From contig NZ_CP162511.1 of assembly GCF_040939305.1 (NCBI RefSeq), forward strand, positions 2,914,001-2,978,000: a DNA stretch of 64,000 nt, in the 5' to 3' direction. This DNA is from Herbiconiux sp. A18JL235. Its GTDB lineage: Bacteria > Actinomycetota > Actinomycetes > Actinomycetales > Microbacteriaceae. A program made the position numbers and the translations under genes. The notes beneath the pieces were generated by a model that saw nothing but the letters and a program-made list of their open reading frames with translations, was not told the DNA's origin and did no database searches. Of this stretch, positions 1-8,729 are shown piece by piece (the stretch's first letter is position 1; the number at the start of each line of letters is the position of its first letter).

Positions 1-1494
1 GCCCTTCTTCGTGTTCTTGTAGTCGGTGCCCACCTGGGTGCGCAGCGTGTCGCCGTCGGGGTCGATGAGATCGATGTACTGGCTCGCGTCGCCCACGCTC
101 AGGATGTCGGCGTAGGCCGTCTTGAGCTCGTCGGGGGTCATCTTCAGCAGCTTCGTGTCGGGTGCGAGCTTCGTGGTGCCGACACTCGCGGCGGCGACGG
201 GCGGCAGGCTGGTGTCGGGCTCCAGGGTGATCTCGTAGTACACCTTGTAGTTCGAGCGCGGGGTCTCCTGCATGAGCATGAGCGCCACAGGCGGCACCGA
301 GGTGTCGTCGCCCTGCACGACCGTGAAGACGGTCTTCGGCCACACGTTCGACGCCTGCGGGAGCGCCACCTGAAGCGGGCCGGCCGGGATGGCCTGCGGC
401 GCCGGGTACTCCGGGTAGGCGCCGCGGATGGCGTAGGTGGCGGTGCGCAGCTCGAGAGCGGGGCCCGAGAAGCGCTGGGCGAGTGTGTCGGCGTTCGACG
501 AGGCATCGGCCTCGGCGGTGACGGTGGAGATCGTGCCGACGATCGCCTCGAGCTGCGCCTCGGTGACGGCGGGGCTCGGGGTGTCGTCGTCGACGGCGGT
601 GGTCGGCTCCGTCTCGGCGCCCGGGGTCGCCGACGGGTCGGGGGTGGCGGTGGCTGCCACGGTGGCACCGTCGGTGGCGACGGGCTCGGCGGCCTGCGGC
701 CAGTAGTCGGCCGAGCATCCGCTCACGGCCAGCACCGAGGCCAGCACGACGGGCGCGGCGACGAGCGGAGCGATGGAGCGGCGCCCCCGCTTCATCCCCG
801 ACTCGATGGCGTTGGTGCGCGACGGCGAGAAGCGCTTGCCCTTCGGCAGCGCGGGAGGCTTGCGGCGCGGGCGGTGCGAGCGGCGCATGTGGAGGAGGCC
901 TAGCACGAGCAGCACGAGACCGGCGAGCAGGAAGGCGACGCCGGCGACCAGCAGCGGGCCCACCCACGGGGTGGCGTTCGCGATCGGCCAGGAGAGCTTG
1001 ACGTTGCTCGGCGCGGGCTGGGTGCCGTCGGAGGCGACGATGACCGAATAGCCGGCGGGCAGGTTGAGGGTGCGGAACATGGCGCCGTCGGCCGAGAACT
1101 GCTCGAGCCAGAGGTCGCTGCCGGCGGGGTTCGCCGAGCCGCTGGCCACGTTGTCGGCACCGTCGGGGTTCGCCTCGACCGCGGTGGAGACGAGGTCGCC
1201 GGTCTCGGCGTCGTAGCCGACGCTGTCGTACGACGAGCCGTCGAGCCACGCCTTGACGTCGGTGGTGCGGCCGTAGGCGGCGAAGACGGTGTCGCTGCCG
1301 CTGAGCTCGAGGGTCTGCCGGCCGTCGTGCGCGCGCAGCGCGTCGGAGTCGATCATGACGTAGGGCGCGGCACCCTCGATCGCCACCGACGACGACACGG
1401 TGTTGGGCGGGAGGAACACGGTTCTCTGCGCGATGCCGGCGCCGATCAGCGCGGTCGCGATGATGAAGGCGAGGATAGCGAAGATGAAGCGCAC
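1..1494 (-). CDS. Membrane-anchored envelope protein of unknown function, three hydrophobic segments, C-terminus cut by window edge
   Basis: I do not recognise this protein. It starts at a GTG preceded by GGAG and runs 498 codons off the left edge. Hydrophobic segments lie at about residues 2-20, 179-200 and 241-258. A positively charged stretch (about 203-239) follows the second, which suggests out-in-out topology with extracellular domains at about 21-178 and after 260. The third segment ends in Val-Ser-Gly-Cys (Cys260), a typical lipobox, and an in-frame Met234 begins what looks like a complete lipoprotein signal. The part after Cys260 is Ala/Thr/Pro-rich and then becomes a folded-looking domain. 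There is no good ribosome binding site before Met234, so one long protein is the simpler reading; a two-protein fusion or an internal start remains possible. Confidence 0.7.
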   Translation of the reverse strand, partial: MRFIFAILAFIIATALIGAGIAQRTVFLPPNTVSSSVAIEGAAPYVMIDSDALRAHDGRQTLELSGSDTVFAAYGRTTDVKAWLDGSSYDSVGYDAETGDLVSTAVEANPDGADNVASGSANPAGSDLWLEQFSADGAMFRTLNLPAGYSVIVASDGTQPAPSNVKLSWPIANATPWVGPLLVAGVAFLLAGLVLLVLGLLHMRRSHRPRRKPPALPKGKRFSPSRTNAIESGMKRGRRSIAPLVAAPVVLASVLAVSGCSADYWPQAAEPVATDGATVAATATPDPSATPGAETEPTTAVDDDTPSPAVTEAQLEAIVGTISTVTAEADASSNADTLAQRFSGPALELRTATYAIRGAYPEYPAPQAIPAGPLQVALPQASNVWPKTVFTVVQGDDTSVPPVALMLMQETPRSNYKVYYEITLEPDTSLPPVAAASVGTTKLAPDTKLLKMTPDELKTAYADILSVGDASQYIDLIDPDGDTLRTQVGTDYKNTKKG

Positions 1495-1672
1495 GGATTC
1501 TCCTGACAAAGACATTAAAAGATAGCCGATTCGCCCCGCCCGCCCGTACAGCGAACGTTCAGGAGTCACTCACCACGACACGATCGACGCTCGGGTCGAT
1601 ACCGGATCGTGATCTCCGCCTCCCCCATAGTATTGAGCAACGTCCCGCCCGACGACGCCTGAGGGAGACCCT

Positions 1673-2728
1673 GTGAAGATCCAGAACGCGTTCACCCTCG
1701 GTCTGGTGGCCACGCTCGGGGTCGGCGTGGGCCTGTTGATCCTGGGGGCCGTAGCGTCCCTGGCCACGATTCTCACCTACATCGGGGTGGCGATCTTCAT
1801 CGCTCTCGGCCTCGATCCGATCATCTCCTGGCTCGAACGCAAGCGCTGGCCGAGGTGGCTTGCCATCCTCACCGTACTGGTGGCTGTTCTGGGCATCTTC
1901 ACAGGCCTGGTCTTCGCCGTGGTGCCCATCATCGTCGAGCAGACATCCCAGTTGATCGATCTGGTGCCCACCATCGTCAACCAGGTGCTCGACCAGAACT
2001 GGCGCGACAGCCTCACCGATCAGCTCGGCGGGTTCATCGACGTCAACGAGGTGTACAACGCCGTCGTGAACTACTTCGCCGACGCCGGCAACGTCACCGC
2101 ACTCGCCGGTGGCGCGCTGCAGGTGGGCATCGGGGTGGCCAGCGGGGTGTTCGGCACCATCATCGTGCTCATCCTCACCCTCTACTTCACGGCGTCGCTC
2201 AATCACATGAAGCGCGCGGCGTACCGCCTGGTGCCGGCCACGAAGCGCGAGCGCTTCGCCGACCTGAGCGAGCAGGTGACGGGGGCCGTGGGCCGCTACG
2301 TCGTCGGCCAGATCAGCCTTGCGCTCTGCAACGGCATCCTGAGCTTCATCTTCCTGTCGATCATCCAGGCGCCGTTCTCTGCGGTGCTCGCCTTCCTCGC
2401 CGGGATGCTCTCCCTCATCCCCCTGGTGGGCACCATCTCGGGGTCGACGATCATCGTGCTGGTGTGCCTCATCCCCGGCCTCGGTTCGCCCCTCACGGCG
2501 CTGGTGGCCGGTATCTACTACCTCGTCTACATGCAGGTGGAGGCGTACCTGCTCAGCCCGAAGATCATGAACCGGGCTGTCTCGGTCCCCGGCGCCATCG
2601 TCGTCATCGCCGCGCTCGCCGGCGGCACCCTGCTCGGTGTGCTCGGAGCCCTCATCGCCATCCCCATCGCCGCAAGCATCCTGCTCATCATCAAGCAGGT
2701 CGTCATCCCCCTCCAGAACGAGCGCTGA
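1673..2728 (+). CDS. AI-2E family transporter (PerM/YdiK-like)
   Basis: This 351-residue polytopic membrane protein has the layout of the AI-2E exporter family. Paired N-terminal helices (about residues 8-65) and a helix near 75-95 are followed by a soluble segment (about 100-165) and a C-terminal bundle of four or five helices. The family exports small molecules or ions; only some members move autoinducer-2, so the substrate is not predicted. The GTG start is chosen because GAGGGAG lies 6-12 bases upstream and the protein begins directly with a membrane helix. It is divergent from the envelope protein on its left and converges on the hydrolase gene with only 9 bases between them. Confidence 0.85.
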   Translation: MKIQNAFTLGLVATLGVGVGLLILGAVASLATILTYIGVAIFIALGLDPIISWLERKRWPRWLAILTVLVAVLGIFTGLVFAVVPIIVEQTSQLIDLVPTIVNQVLDQNWRDSLTDQLGGFIDVNEVYNAVVNYFADAGNVTALAGGALQVGIGVASGVFGTIIVLILTLYFTASLNHMKRAAYRLVPATKRERFADLSEQVTGAVGRYVVGQISLALCNGILSFIFLSIIQAPFSAVLAFLAGMLSLIPLVGTISGSTIIVLVCLIPGLGSPLTALVAGIYYLVYMQVEAYLLSPKIMNRAVSVPGAIVVIAALAGGTLLGVLGALIAIPIAASILLIIKQVVIPLQNER

Positions 2729-2737
2729 AGTCGCCCG

Positions 2738-3460
2738 TCAGCCCACCTCATAGGTGGTGGGGAGGGGGTAGGCGTGGGCGTTGGTGCGGGCGACGATCTC
2801 GTCGAGCACGCGGCGCACCTGGGCCTCGCCGACCCAGAGGTGCTTGCCGCCCTCCACCTCGACCAGGTCGAGGCTCGGCACGCTCGCGAAGCGCTCGCGC
2901 GCCTCGGGCGGCCGGAGGTAGTCGTCGAGCTCGGGCACGATGGCCACGAGCTGCGTGCCGTTGCCCTCCCAGGCGGCGACCTCGGCATCCGTGGCACGGT
3001 GCAGCGGCGGTGAGAGCAGGATGGCACCCTCGATCGGGTACTGCGCGCCGTACTTGAGGGCGAGCTCGGTGCCGAACGACCAGCCGACGAGCCACGGATG
3101 CGGCAGCCCCCGCTCCGCAACGAAGTCCATCGCCGCCTTCACGTCGTAGCGCTCGGCGTCTCCGCCGTCGAACTCGCCCTCGCTCGTGCCACGCGGCGAG
3201 GTGACGCCGCGCAGGTTGAAGCGCAGCACGGCGAGATCGGCGAGGGCGGGGAGGCGTGCTGCGGCTTTCCGCAGCACGTGCGAGTCCATGAAGCCACCGT
3301 GGGTGGGCAGCGGATGCAGGGTGACGAGCGTGGCCACCGGCTCGCCCGAGAGCGGCAGCGCCAACTCCCCCACGAGGGTGAGCCCGTCGTCGGTGTGCAG
3401 TTCGATCTCCTCGCGCCGAGCGGGCAGCTCGACGCCGGCGCGGATCTCGGTTGCGGTCAT
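2738..3460 (-). CDS. Alpha/beta hydrolase (dienelactone-hydrolase-like)
   Basis: A 240-residue cytoplasmic protein with an alpha/beta hydrolase fold. The oxyanion-loop motif HPLPTHGG is at 49-56, the nucleophile elbow Gly-Trp-Ser-Phe-Gly has Ser128, and a C-terminal Gly-Gly-Lys-His-Leu-Trp supplies the likely catalytic His. Proteins of this type (COG2945-like) are small esterases of unknown substrate. The chosen ATG follows the stop of the upstream zinc-ribbon gene after one base (TGAGATG), so the two are probably translated in series. A longer reading frame starting inside the upstream gene was rejected because it lacks similarity to the fold before this Met. Confidence 0.8.
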   Translation of the reverse strand: MTATEIRAGVELPARREEIELHTDDGLTLVGELALPLSGEPVATLVTLHPLPTHGGFMDSHVLRKAAARLPALADLAVLRFNLRGVTSPRGTSEGEFDGGDAERYDVKAAMDFVAERGLPHPWLVGWSFGTELALKYGAQYPIEGAILLSPPLHRATDAEVAAWEGNGTQLVAIVPELDDYLRPPEARERFASVPSLDLVEVEGGKHLWVGEAQVRRVLDEIVARTNAHAYPLPTTYEVG

Positions 3461-3461
3461 C

Positions 3462-3764
3462 TCAGGCTCCGATCCTCCAGCAGTGCGTGTGCCAGTGCCT
3501 CCGGGCGGCGAGGTCGCTCGTGTCACCGAGCACGCCGTCGGCACGCCAGGTGACGAGGTGCGCCGTGCCCGGCGCGATCTGCTGACCGCATCCGGGGCAG
3601 GTGTAGGCCTTCACGGCCGCCGCACCCGACACCGGCTGCACATTCCACTCGCCGTCGCGGCGCTGCTCGACGCGCTTCCAGCCCGAGATCATGCGCTCGA
3701 GGCCGGTCTCCTCCTCGTCGCCTCCCCCGCCGGTGCGACGGCGAGGGCGGTTGCTGCGGGGCAT
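3462..3764 (-). CDS. Small zinc-ribbon-like protein
   Basis: A 100-residue protein with a basic N-terminus (PRSNRPRRR) and a CPGC knuckle (Cys56, Cys59). A C-terminal His/Cys cluster (His90, His92, His94, Cys95) could complete one zinc site. Actinobacterial relatives are often labelled ATP/GTP-binding, but no P-loop is visible here, so I would not use that name. A nucleic-acid-binding role is plausible from charge and motif but unproven. The gene is translationally coupled to the downstream hydrolase. A TAGACT hexamer lies exactly six bases before its ATG, suggesting a leaderless mRNA. Confidence 0.75.
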   Translation of the reverse strand: MPRSNRPRRRTGGGGDEEETGLERMISGWKRVEQRRDGEWNVQPVSGAAAVKAYTCPGCGQQIAPGTAHLVTWRADGVLGDTSDLAARRHWHTHCWRIGA

Positions 3765-3770
3765 GACTCA

Positions 3771-3776
3771 AGTCTA
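3771..3776 (-). promoter_or_regulatory. -10 hexamer TAGACT for a leaderless zinc-ribbon gene transcript
   Basis: TAGACT is followed by six bases and then the ATG at 3764, placing the expected transcription start on the start codon. No Shine-Dalgarno sequence is visible in the six-base gap (TGAGTC). Confidence 0.5.
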
Positions 3777-3820
3777 CGAGGGCGGGGAGCGGTGCATCGA
3801 TGAGCCGACGAGCACCGCCT

Positions 3821-5470
3821 CTAATGCGCGTCGGACCCGTCGCTCGGTTGCAGCCGCGACTCCTCCTGATCGAGCATGAGCTGCGCCCGCACCAGGATGC
3901 GCGAGCTGTAGCTGGCCCTGCCTCGCGCATCCAGCAGCGCGAGACGCTCGGCCCTCAGCACTTCGAGCCTCAGCACCCGGTACTGCCGGTGGGGCGCTCC
4001 CTGGTCTCCGCTCGAATCGGGCCCGGCCGACCGCGCCCGTTCCCAGGCCGACTCGCTGCGCAGGTCGGCGTCGGTGCGCACGCGCTCGACGACGCCCTCG
4101 ACGACCTCCTCGCCGTCCGGGAGAACGAGCTCGGGGGTCTCGAGCACCTGCAACCCGGCCTCGCGCAGCTCGTCGACCAGTGTCGCGAACTCGGCGTGGT
4201 CGGCTGCCTCGTCGACGCCGCGGATGCGCAGTGTCCTGATGATCCACGGCAGCGTTCCGCCCTGCAGCAGCAGTGTGACGACCGACACCGTGAAGGCGAT
4301 GAGGATGAGCTGGCTGCGGTACGGGATGTCCTCCGGCAGCGATTGGGCGGCAGCGACCGTGACCACGCCGCGCATCCCGGCCCAGGTGAGCACGAGGCCG
4401 CCCCGCCAGCCGGTGGCCTCCCTGGCGTCGTCGGAGTGCGGGTCTCTGCGGTGCGCCCTGGCTCGCTGCGCCGCCAGCAGCGGCCCCACGAAGAGGAAGC
4501 GGATGACGAACAGCGCCGCCGCCGCCCCCAGCCCGAGCCCGACCGCACCGATCGCGTCGAGGTCGTCCGCCGTGGCGCGCGGGTTCAGTGCGTCGAGGAA
4601 GATGTCCTTCAGCTCGAGCCCCATGAGGAAGAACACGCCGTTCTCGAGCAGGAACTGGATGGTGCGCCAGTTCAGCCGCTCGCTGATGCGCGTCTGAGCG
4701 GTGAAGTGCTTCGCCCCCATGTGCCCGGTGTACAGGCCCGCGACGACCACGCTGAGCACCCCGGATGCGCCGATCGCCTCCGCAGGGATGTAGGCGATGA
4801 AGGGGATGACGAACGAGATCGCTGTGGTGAGCACGGGGTCGTGGAGCTTCGACCTGAAGAAGACGGTGATGAAGCCGACGACGAGCCCGACCGCCACCGC
4901 GATCACCGACGAGTACGCGAAGTCGACGGTCACGCCGCCGAAGCCTCCGAGCGCGATGGTTCCCGCAGACGCCGCGATCGCCGTGCGCAGCAGCACCAGG
5001 GCGGAGGCGTCGTTCACGAGGCTCTCCCCCTCCAGCACGGCGATGAGTCTGGGGGGCAGCCCGAGCCGCTTGCCGATCGAGGTCGCAGCCACGGCATCCG
5101 TGGGGCTGATTACCGCGCCGAGGGCGATGGCGGCGGCGAGGTTCAGATCGGGGAGGATCATGAACAGCAGGAACCCGGTGACGAGGGCGCTCACGATGAC
5201 CAGCAGCACCGAGAGCACCGCGATCGAGCCGAAGTTCTTTCGGAAGTCGACGAGCGGCAGGTTGATGGCGGACGAGTACAGCAGCGGCGGCAGCACGCCG
5301 GCGAGGATCCACTCGGAGGGAACGTGCACGGGCGGCACCCCGGGGATGAGCGAGATGCCGATGCCGATGACCACCAGCAGGATGGGGGTGGCGAGACGGA
5401 GCTTCGGCGAGAGGGCCGAGACCCCGACCAGGATGATCAGGCAGACCACCGCGATGATCTCGGGCTTCAT
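3821..5470 (-). CDS. Na+/H+ antiporter, CPA1 family
   Basis: A 549-residue membrane antiporter exchanging Na+ (or K+) for protons. About twelve helices occupy residues 1-410. The CPA1 ion-binding signatures are present: ISPTDAVAA around Asp125 and ESLVNDASA with Asn153-Asp154. The last 130 residues are hydrophilic and acidic/basic, as in NhaP-type proteins with a cytoplasmic regulatory tail. The ATG start is supported by the family's immediate N-terminal helix and by TAGGCT exactly six bases upstream, which suggests a leaderless transcript. It probably serves pH and salt homeostasis. Cation specificity cannot be read from the sequence. Confidence 0.9.
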   Translation of the reverse strand: MKPEIIAVVCLIILVGVSALSPKLRLATPILLVVIGIGISLIPGVPPVHVPSEWILAGVLPPLLYSSAINLPLVDFRKNFGSIAVLSVLLVIVSALVTGFLLFMILPDLNLAAAIALGAVISPTDAVAATSIGKRLGLPPRLIAVLEGESLVNDASALVLLRTAIAASAGTIALGGFGGVTVDFAYSSVIAVAVGLVVGFITVFFRSKLHDPVLTTAISFVIPFIAYIPAEAIGASGVLSVVVAGLYTGHMGAKHFTAQTRISERLNWRTIQFLLENGVFFLMGLELKDIFLDALNPRATADDLDAIGAVGLGLGAAAALFVIRFLFVGPLLAAQRARAHRRDPHSDDAREATGWRGGLVLTWAGMRGVVTVAAAQSLPEDIPYRSQLILIAFTVSVVTLLLQGGTLPWIIRTLRIRGVDEAADHAEFATLVDELREAGLQVLETPELVLPDGEEVVEGVVERVRTDADLRSESAWERARSAGPDSSGDQGAPHRQYRVLRLEVLRAERLALLDARGRASYSSRILVRAQLMLDQEESRLQPSDGSDAH

Positions 5471-5476
5471 GCGCTC

Positions 5477-5482
5477 AGCCTA
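5477..5482 (-). promoter_or_regulatory. -10 hexamer TAGGCT for leaderless antiporter transcript
   Basis: TAGGCT lies six bases before the ATG at 5470. The gap GAGCGC contains no convincing ribosome binding site, so a leaderless message is the simplest reading. Confidence 0.5.
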
Positions 5483-5532
5483 GCGAGTGCGCCGAGCGGT
5501 GTCGGGGCGAGCCGGGGCCGCGTGGCGGTGGC

Positions 5533-6201
5533 TCAGTACCAGCCGCGGTTCACCGACGAGGCCCATGCCTCGCACGGCGAGCCGTAGACGCCCATGATGT
5601 AACGCAGACCCCAGTCGATCTGCACGTTGGGGTCGCTCTCCCACCCCGGGCCCATCTTGCTGCCCGGCAGCGCCTGCGGAATGCCGTGGGCACCGGAGGA
5701 GGCGTTGTGGGCGAGCGGATTCCAGCCCGACTCCTTGTTCCAGAGCGCGAGCAGGTAGTAGTACTCCTGGATGCCGAAGCCGTAGCCCTGCAGCGCCGTC
5801 CAGGCGATGCCCTGGTAGCTCGAGGGGTCGGGCTCACCCGGCGTGGGCACGACGTTCGCCGAGCATCCTGCAGCGGCGCCACCGCCGCCGCCACCCGACG
5901 ACGGGCTCTTCGCCACGGGCTGCGCCACCGGCTCGGGTGCGGGCGGCGGGGGCGGAGGTGGCGGATCGGTGATCGTGTAGTCGTCGCGCTGAACGGATGC
6001 TGCGGCGGTTCCCGACACCGCGAACGACTGCGCAGACACGGCAGCGGCGACGATCTCGGGCGCGTACGACTCCGAGGCGTTGGCGCCGGTGAGGTGGGGC
6101 TCCATGGCGAACAGGGCCACGAACGAGGCTGCGACGCCGAAGGCGAGCACCTGCAGCCCGACGCGGAGCGCGGGCGGGGTCGACTTTCGGAGCAGTGTCA
6201 T
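5533..6201 (-). CDS. Secreted lytic-transglycosylase-like protein (second of tandem pair)
   Basis: A 222-residue exported protein. Residues 15-35 form a signal or anchor helix. A Pro-rich stretch (80-95) and a Gly run (103-108) act as linker, and an SLT-type domain spans about 125-222. The catalytic Glu is probably Glu157 in NKESGW, followed by the GIPQALPG substrate-groove motif at 173-180. Cys113 and Cys210 could form a disulfide outside the cell. The likely role is cleavage of peptidoglycan glycan strands. Its ATG lies four bases after the stop of the upstream paralogue, so the pair is an operon produced by gene duplication. Confidence 0.85.
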   Translation of the reverse strand: MTLLRKSTPPALRVGLQVLAFGVAASFVALFAMEPHLTGANASESYAPEIVAAAVSAQSFAVSGTAAASVQRDDYTITDPPPPPPPPAPEPVAQPVAKSPSSGGGGGGAAAGCSANVVPTPGEPDPSSYQGIAWTALQGYGFGIQEYYYLLALWNKESGWNPLAHNASSGAHGIPQALPGSKMGPGWESDPNVQIDWGLRYIMGVYGSPCEAWASSVNRGWY

Positions 6202-6205
6202 CGGT

Positions 6206-6901
6206 TCAATACCAGTGGTTCGCGTCGGAATGCGCAAGGGCCGAAGCCGGATCGCCGTAACGGCCCTGGATGTAGTCGAGGCCCCAGGTGATCTGCGTGG
6301 CGGGGTTGGTGAGCCAATCGGCTCCCGCGGCCGCCATCTTCGAGCCAGGAAGAGCCTGCGGGATGCCGTAGGCGCAGCTCGACTTGTTGAGAGCGTTCAC
6401 CCGCCAGCCCGACTCGCGGCTCCAGAGCGCGAGGAGGGCGTCGAACTGCGCTCCCGTCCAGCCACGGGCCGCTGCGAGTTCGGCGGCGACGGCTTGCGCT
6501 CCGGCGGGGTCGGCGACCGCCGCGTTCGGGTCGGGACAACCGGAGTCGTCCGACGACGAGGACGACCCCGACGAGCCCCTCGGCACAGACACCTCGACGA
6601 TGACGGGCTTCGGCGCCTCGGTGACGGAGTAGCCGTCGCGGAACACCGAGGCCGCGACCGAGCCGCTCACGTCGAGGTTCTGCACCTCGACGTCGCCCTG
6701 GGCGAAGGTGCCGTCGAACGATGCGACGGCGGGCTGCACCTGGAGGTTCGGCGCCACGACCGTGACGAAGGCGCACGCCGTGACTGCCGCGAGACCGATG
6801 ACCTGGAGGACGGCCCTCCCGCGCTTCGGGGTGCGCCCGACGGCACCTCGAGCCCGTGGTGCGGGCTGCGGGCGCGCTTCGGTCAGGGAGTGCTTAGCCA
6901 C
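6206..6901 (-). CDS. Secreted lytic-transglycosylase-like protein (first of tandem pair)
   Basis: A 231-residue paralogue of the following gene. It has a basic N-terminus, an export helix at about 31-52, a Ser/Asp-rich linker (110-121) and an SLT-type domain (about 135-231). Glu163 in SRESGW is the predicted catalytic acid, followed by GIPQALPG at 179-186. Cys122 and Cys176 could pair. The start is GTG (GTG-GCT-AAG) with a TAAAAT element ten bases upstream and no ribosome binding site, so its message is short-leadered or leaderless. It should act on cell-wall glycan during growth or daughter-cell separation. Targets are inferred from the fold only. Confidence 0.85.
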   Translation of the reverse strand: MAKHSLTEARPQPAPRARGAVGRTPKRGRAVLQVIGLAAVTACAFVTVVAPNLQVQPAVASFDGTFAQGDVEVQNLDVSGSVAASVFRDGYSVTEAPKPVIVEVSVPRGSSGSSSSSDDSGCPDPNAAVADPAGAQAVAAELAAARGWTGAQFDALLALWSRESGWRVNALNKSSCAYGIPQALPGSKMAAAGADWLTNPATQITWGLDYIQGRYGDPASALAHSDANHWY

Positions 6902-6911
6902 GATTCGAACG

Positions 6912-6917
6912 ATTTTA
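6912..6917 (-). promoter_or_regulatory. -10 element TAAAAT upstream of the transglycosylase pair
   Basis: TAAAAT lies ten bases before the GTG at 6901, just past the dppDF stop codon. It is a strong -10 match in a GC-rich context, and it gives the transglycosylase pair its own transcription start separate from the dpp operon. Confidence 0.5.
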
Positions 6918-6923
6918 GCCCAC

Positions 6924-8729
6924 TCAGGCCGATGGCGCCTCCGTCGATCCGGATCCGGTCGATGCGGCCGTTCCGGTCAGCGCGGCGAGGGTCGCGCGCC
7001 GGGCCGCCTGCTCCACGGGGTCGGGAACGGGCAACGAGGCCAGGAGCCTTCGCGTATACGGGTCGCGCGGGTCGTCGAGCACCTCGGCACCCGTTCCCTC
7101 CTCGACCAGCCGCCCGTGGTAGAGCACGGCGATGCGGTCGGCGAGCAGGTCGACGACAGCGAGGTCGTGGCTGATGAACAGCGCCGCGAAGCCGAGCTCG
7201 CGCTGCAGCTCGGCGAACAGCTCGAGCACCCGCGCCTGCACCGAGACGTCGAGGGCCGAGGTGGGCTCGTCGGCGATGAGCAGAGTCGGGTCGAGCGCGA
7301 GCCCGCGGGCGAGGCTGGCGCGTTGCCGCTGGCCGCCCGACAGCTCGTGCGGGAAGCGGTCGCCGTAGCTGCGCGGCAGCTGCACCGCCTCGAGCAGCTC
7401 GTCGACCCGCGGGCGCGCCGCCGCCGGGTTCTTCGCCCGGCCGTGGATGACGAGGGGCTCGGCGACGGCGTCGGCGATGGTGAGCAGCGGGTTGAAGCTC
7501 GCGGCGGGGTCTTGGAAGACGAAGCCGATGTCGGCGCGCAGCGGCTTGAAGCGGCGCTCCGAGAAGCCGACCATCTCGTGGCCGAGCACCGTGAGCGAAC
7601 CACCGGTGGCTCGCGTGAGGCCGCCGATGGCGCGCCCGATGGTGGTCTTCCCCGAGCCGCTCTCGCCCACGAGACCGAGCACCTCCCCCGGCGCGATGCG
7701 GAACGACACGTCGTCCACGGCGCGGAACGGCTTGCGCCCGAGACGCCCCGGGTACTCGATGACGAGGTGCGCCGCCTCGACGACCGGCGCGGCGCCCGTG
7801 CCGGGCTCGGCGGCGGTGCGCGCGGCACCCACCCTGGCACGCTCCTCGGTGCCGGCTCTGCCCTGGCCTATGCGCGGCACCGCGGCGAGCAGCCGCTTCG
7901 TGTACTCGTTCTGCGGCGACGCGAAGAGGGTGCGCACATCCGCTTCTTCGACGACCTTGCCCTGGTACATGACCGCCACCCGGTCGGCGAGGTCGGCGAC
8001 CACGCCCATGTTGTGGGTGATGAGCACGATCGCCGTGCCGAACTCGTCGCGGAGCCGCCGCAGCAGGTCGAGGATCTCGGCCTGCACCGTCACGTCGAGG
8101 GCGGTGGTGGGTTCGTCGGCGACGATGAGCCCGGGGTTCAGCACCAGAGCGGCAGCGATGACGATGCGCTGCTTCTGACCGCCCGAGAACTGGTGCGGGT
8201 AGTGGTCGACCCGGGTCTCGGGCTGGGGGATGCCGACCTTGCGGAGTATCTCGACGGCCTCGCGCTTGGCCTCGGCCCGGGAGAGCCTGCGGTGGGCCCG
8301 CAGCCCCTCGGCGATCTGCCAGCCCACGGTGTAGACCGGGTTGAGTGCCGACGAAGGCTCCTGGAACACCATCGAGACGTCGGTGCCGCGGAGGGCGCGC
8401 AGACGCTTGCCGTCGAGGGCGACCACGTCGTTGACCGCCGTGCCCTCCCGGTTCGACAGCAGTACGGCGCCGCCGGTCGTGGCCGTCTCGGGCAGGAGGC
8501 CGAGGATGGACTTCGCGGTGACGGTCTTGCCGCTGCCGCTCTCGCCGACGATGGCGAGCACCTCGCCGCGGTCGACCCTCAGGCTCACCCCGTCGACGGC
8601 CTTGACGGCCCCGGCGTCGGTGGCGAAGGAGATGGTGAGGTCGTCGATCGCGACCACCTCGCTGGGGGCGGTGCCTGCGCTGGGGGCCGTGCTTGCGCGG
8701 GGGGCTGTGGCGCGCATCCGGTCGCTCAT
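6924..8729 (-). CDS. Fused dipeptide/oligopeptide ABC transporter ATPase (DppD-DppF type)
   Basis: A 601-residue protein containing two complete ABC ATPase domains in one chain. The first spans about 25-290 and the second about 340-580. Each has a GESGSGKT Walker A, a signature loop (FSGGQKQR and LSGGQRQR) and a Walker B Asp-Glu. It replaces the separate DppD and DppF subunits and energises peptide import through the membrane channel made by the two upstream permeases. The Ala/Thr-rich N-terminus (residues 6-24) is not part of the fold. The ATG overlaps the dppC stop as ATGA, so translation is coupled. Confidence 0.93.
   Translation of the reverse strand: MSDRMRATAPRASTAPSAGTAPSEVVAIDDLTISFATDAGAVKAVDGVSLRVDRGEVLAIVGESGSGKTVTAKSILGLLPETATTGGAVLLSNREGTAVNDVVALDGKRLRALRGTDVSMVFQEPSSALNPVYTVGWQIAEGLRAHRRLSRAEAKREAVEILRKVGIPQPETRVDHYPHQFSGGQKQRIVIAAALVLNPGLIVADEPTTALDVTVQAEILDLLRRLRDEFGTAIVLITHNMGVVADLADRVAVMYQGKVVEEADVRTLFASPQNEYTKRLLAAVPRIGQGRAGTEERARVGAARTAAEPGTGAAPVVEAAHLVIEYPGRLGRKPFRAVDDVSFRIAPGEVLGLVGESGSGKTTIGRAIGGLTRATGGSLTVLGHEMVGFSERRFKPLRADIGFVFQDPAASFNPLLTIADAVAEPLVIHGRAKNPAAARPRVDELLEAVQLPRSYGDRFPHELSGGQRQRASLARGLALDPTLLIADEPTSALDVSVQARVLELFAELQRELGFAALFISHDLAVVDLLADRIAVLYHGRLVEEGTGAEVLDDPRDPYTRRLLASLPVPDPVEQAARRATLAALTGTAASTGSGSTEAPSA

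Noticed and set aside
3800-5587. A 595-codon open frame on the plus strand opposite the antiporter
   Set aside because: It is the antisense shadow of a clear CPA1 antiporter; high GC removes stop codons. Its translation is His/Arg/Asp-rich with no known fold.
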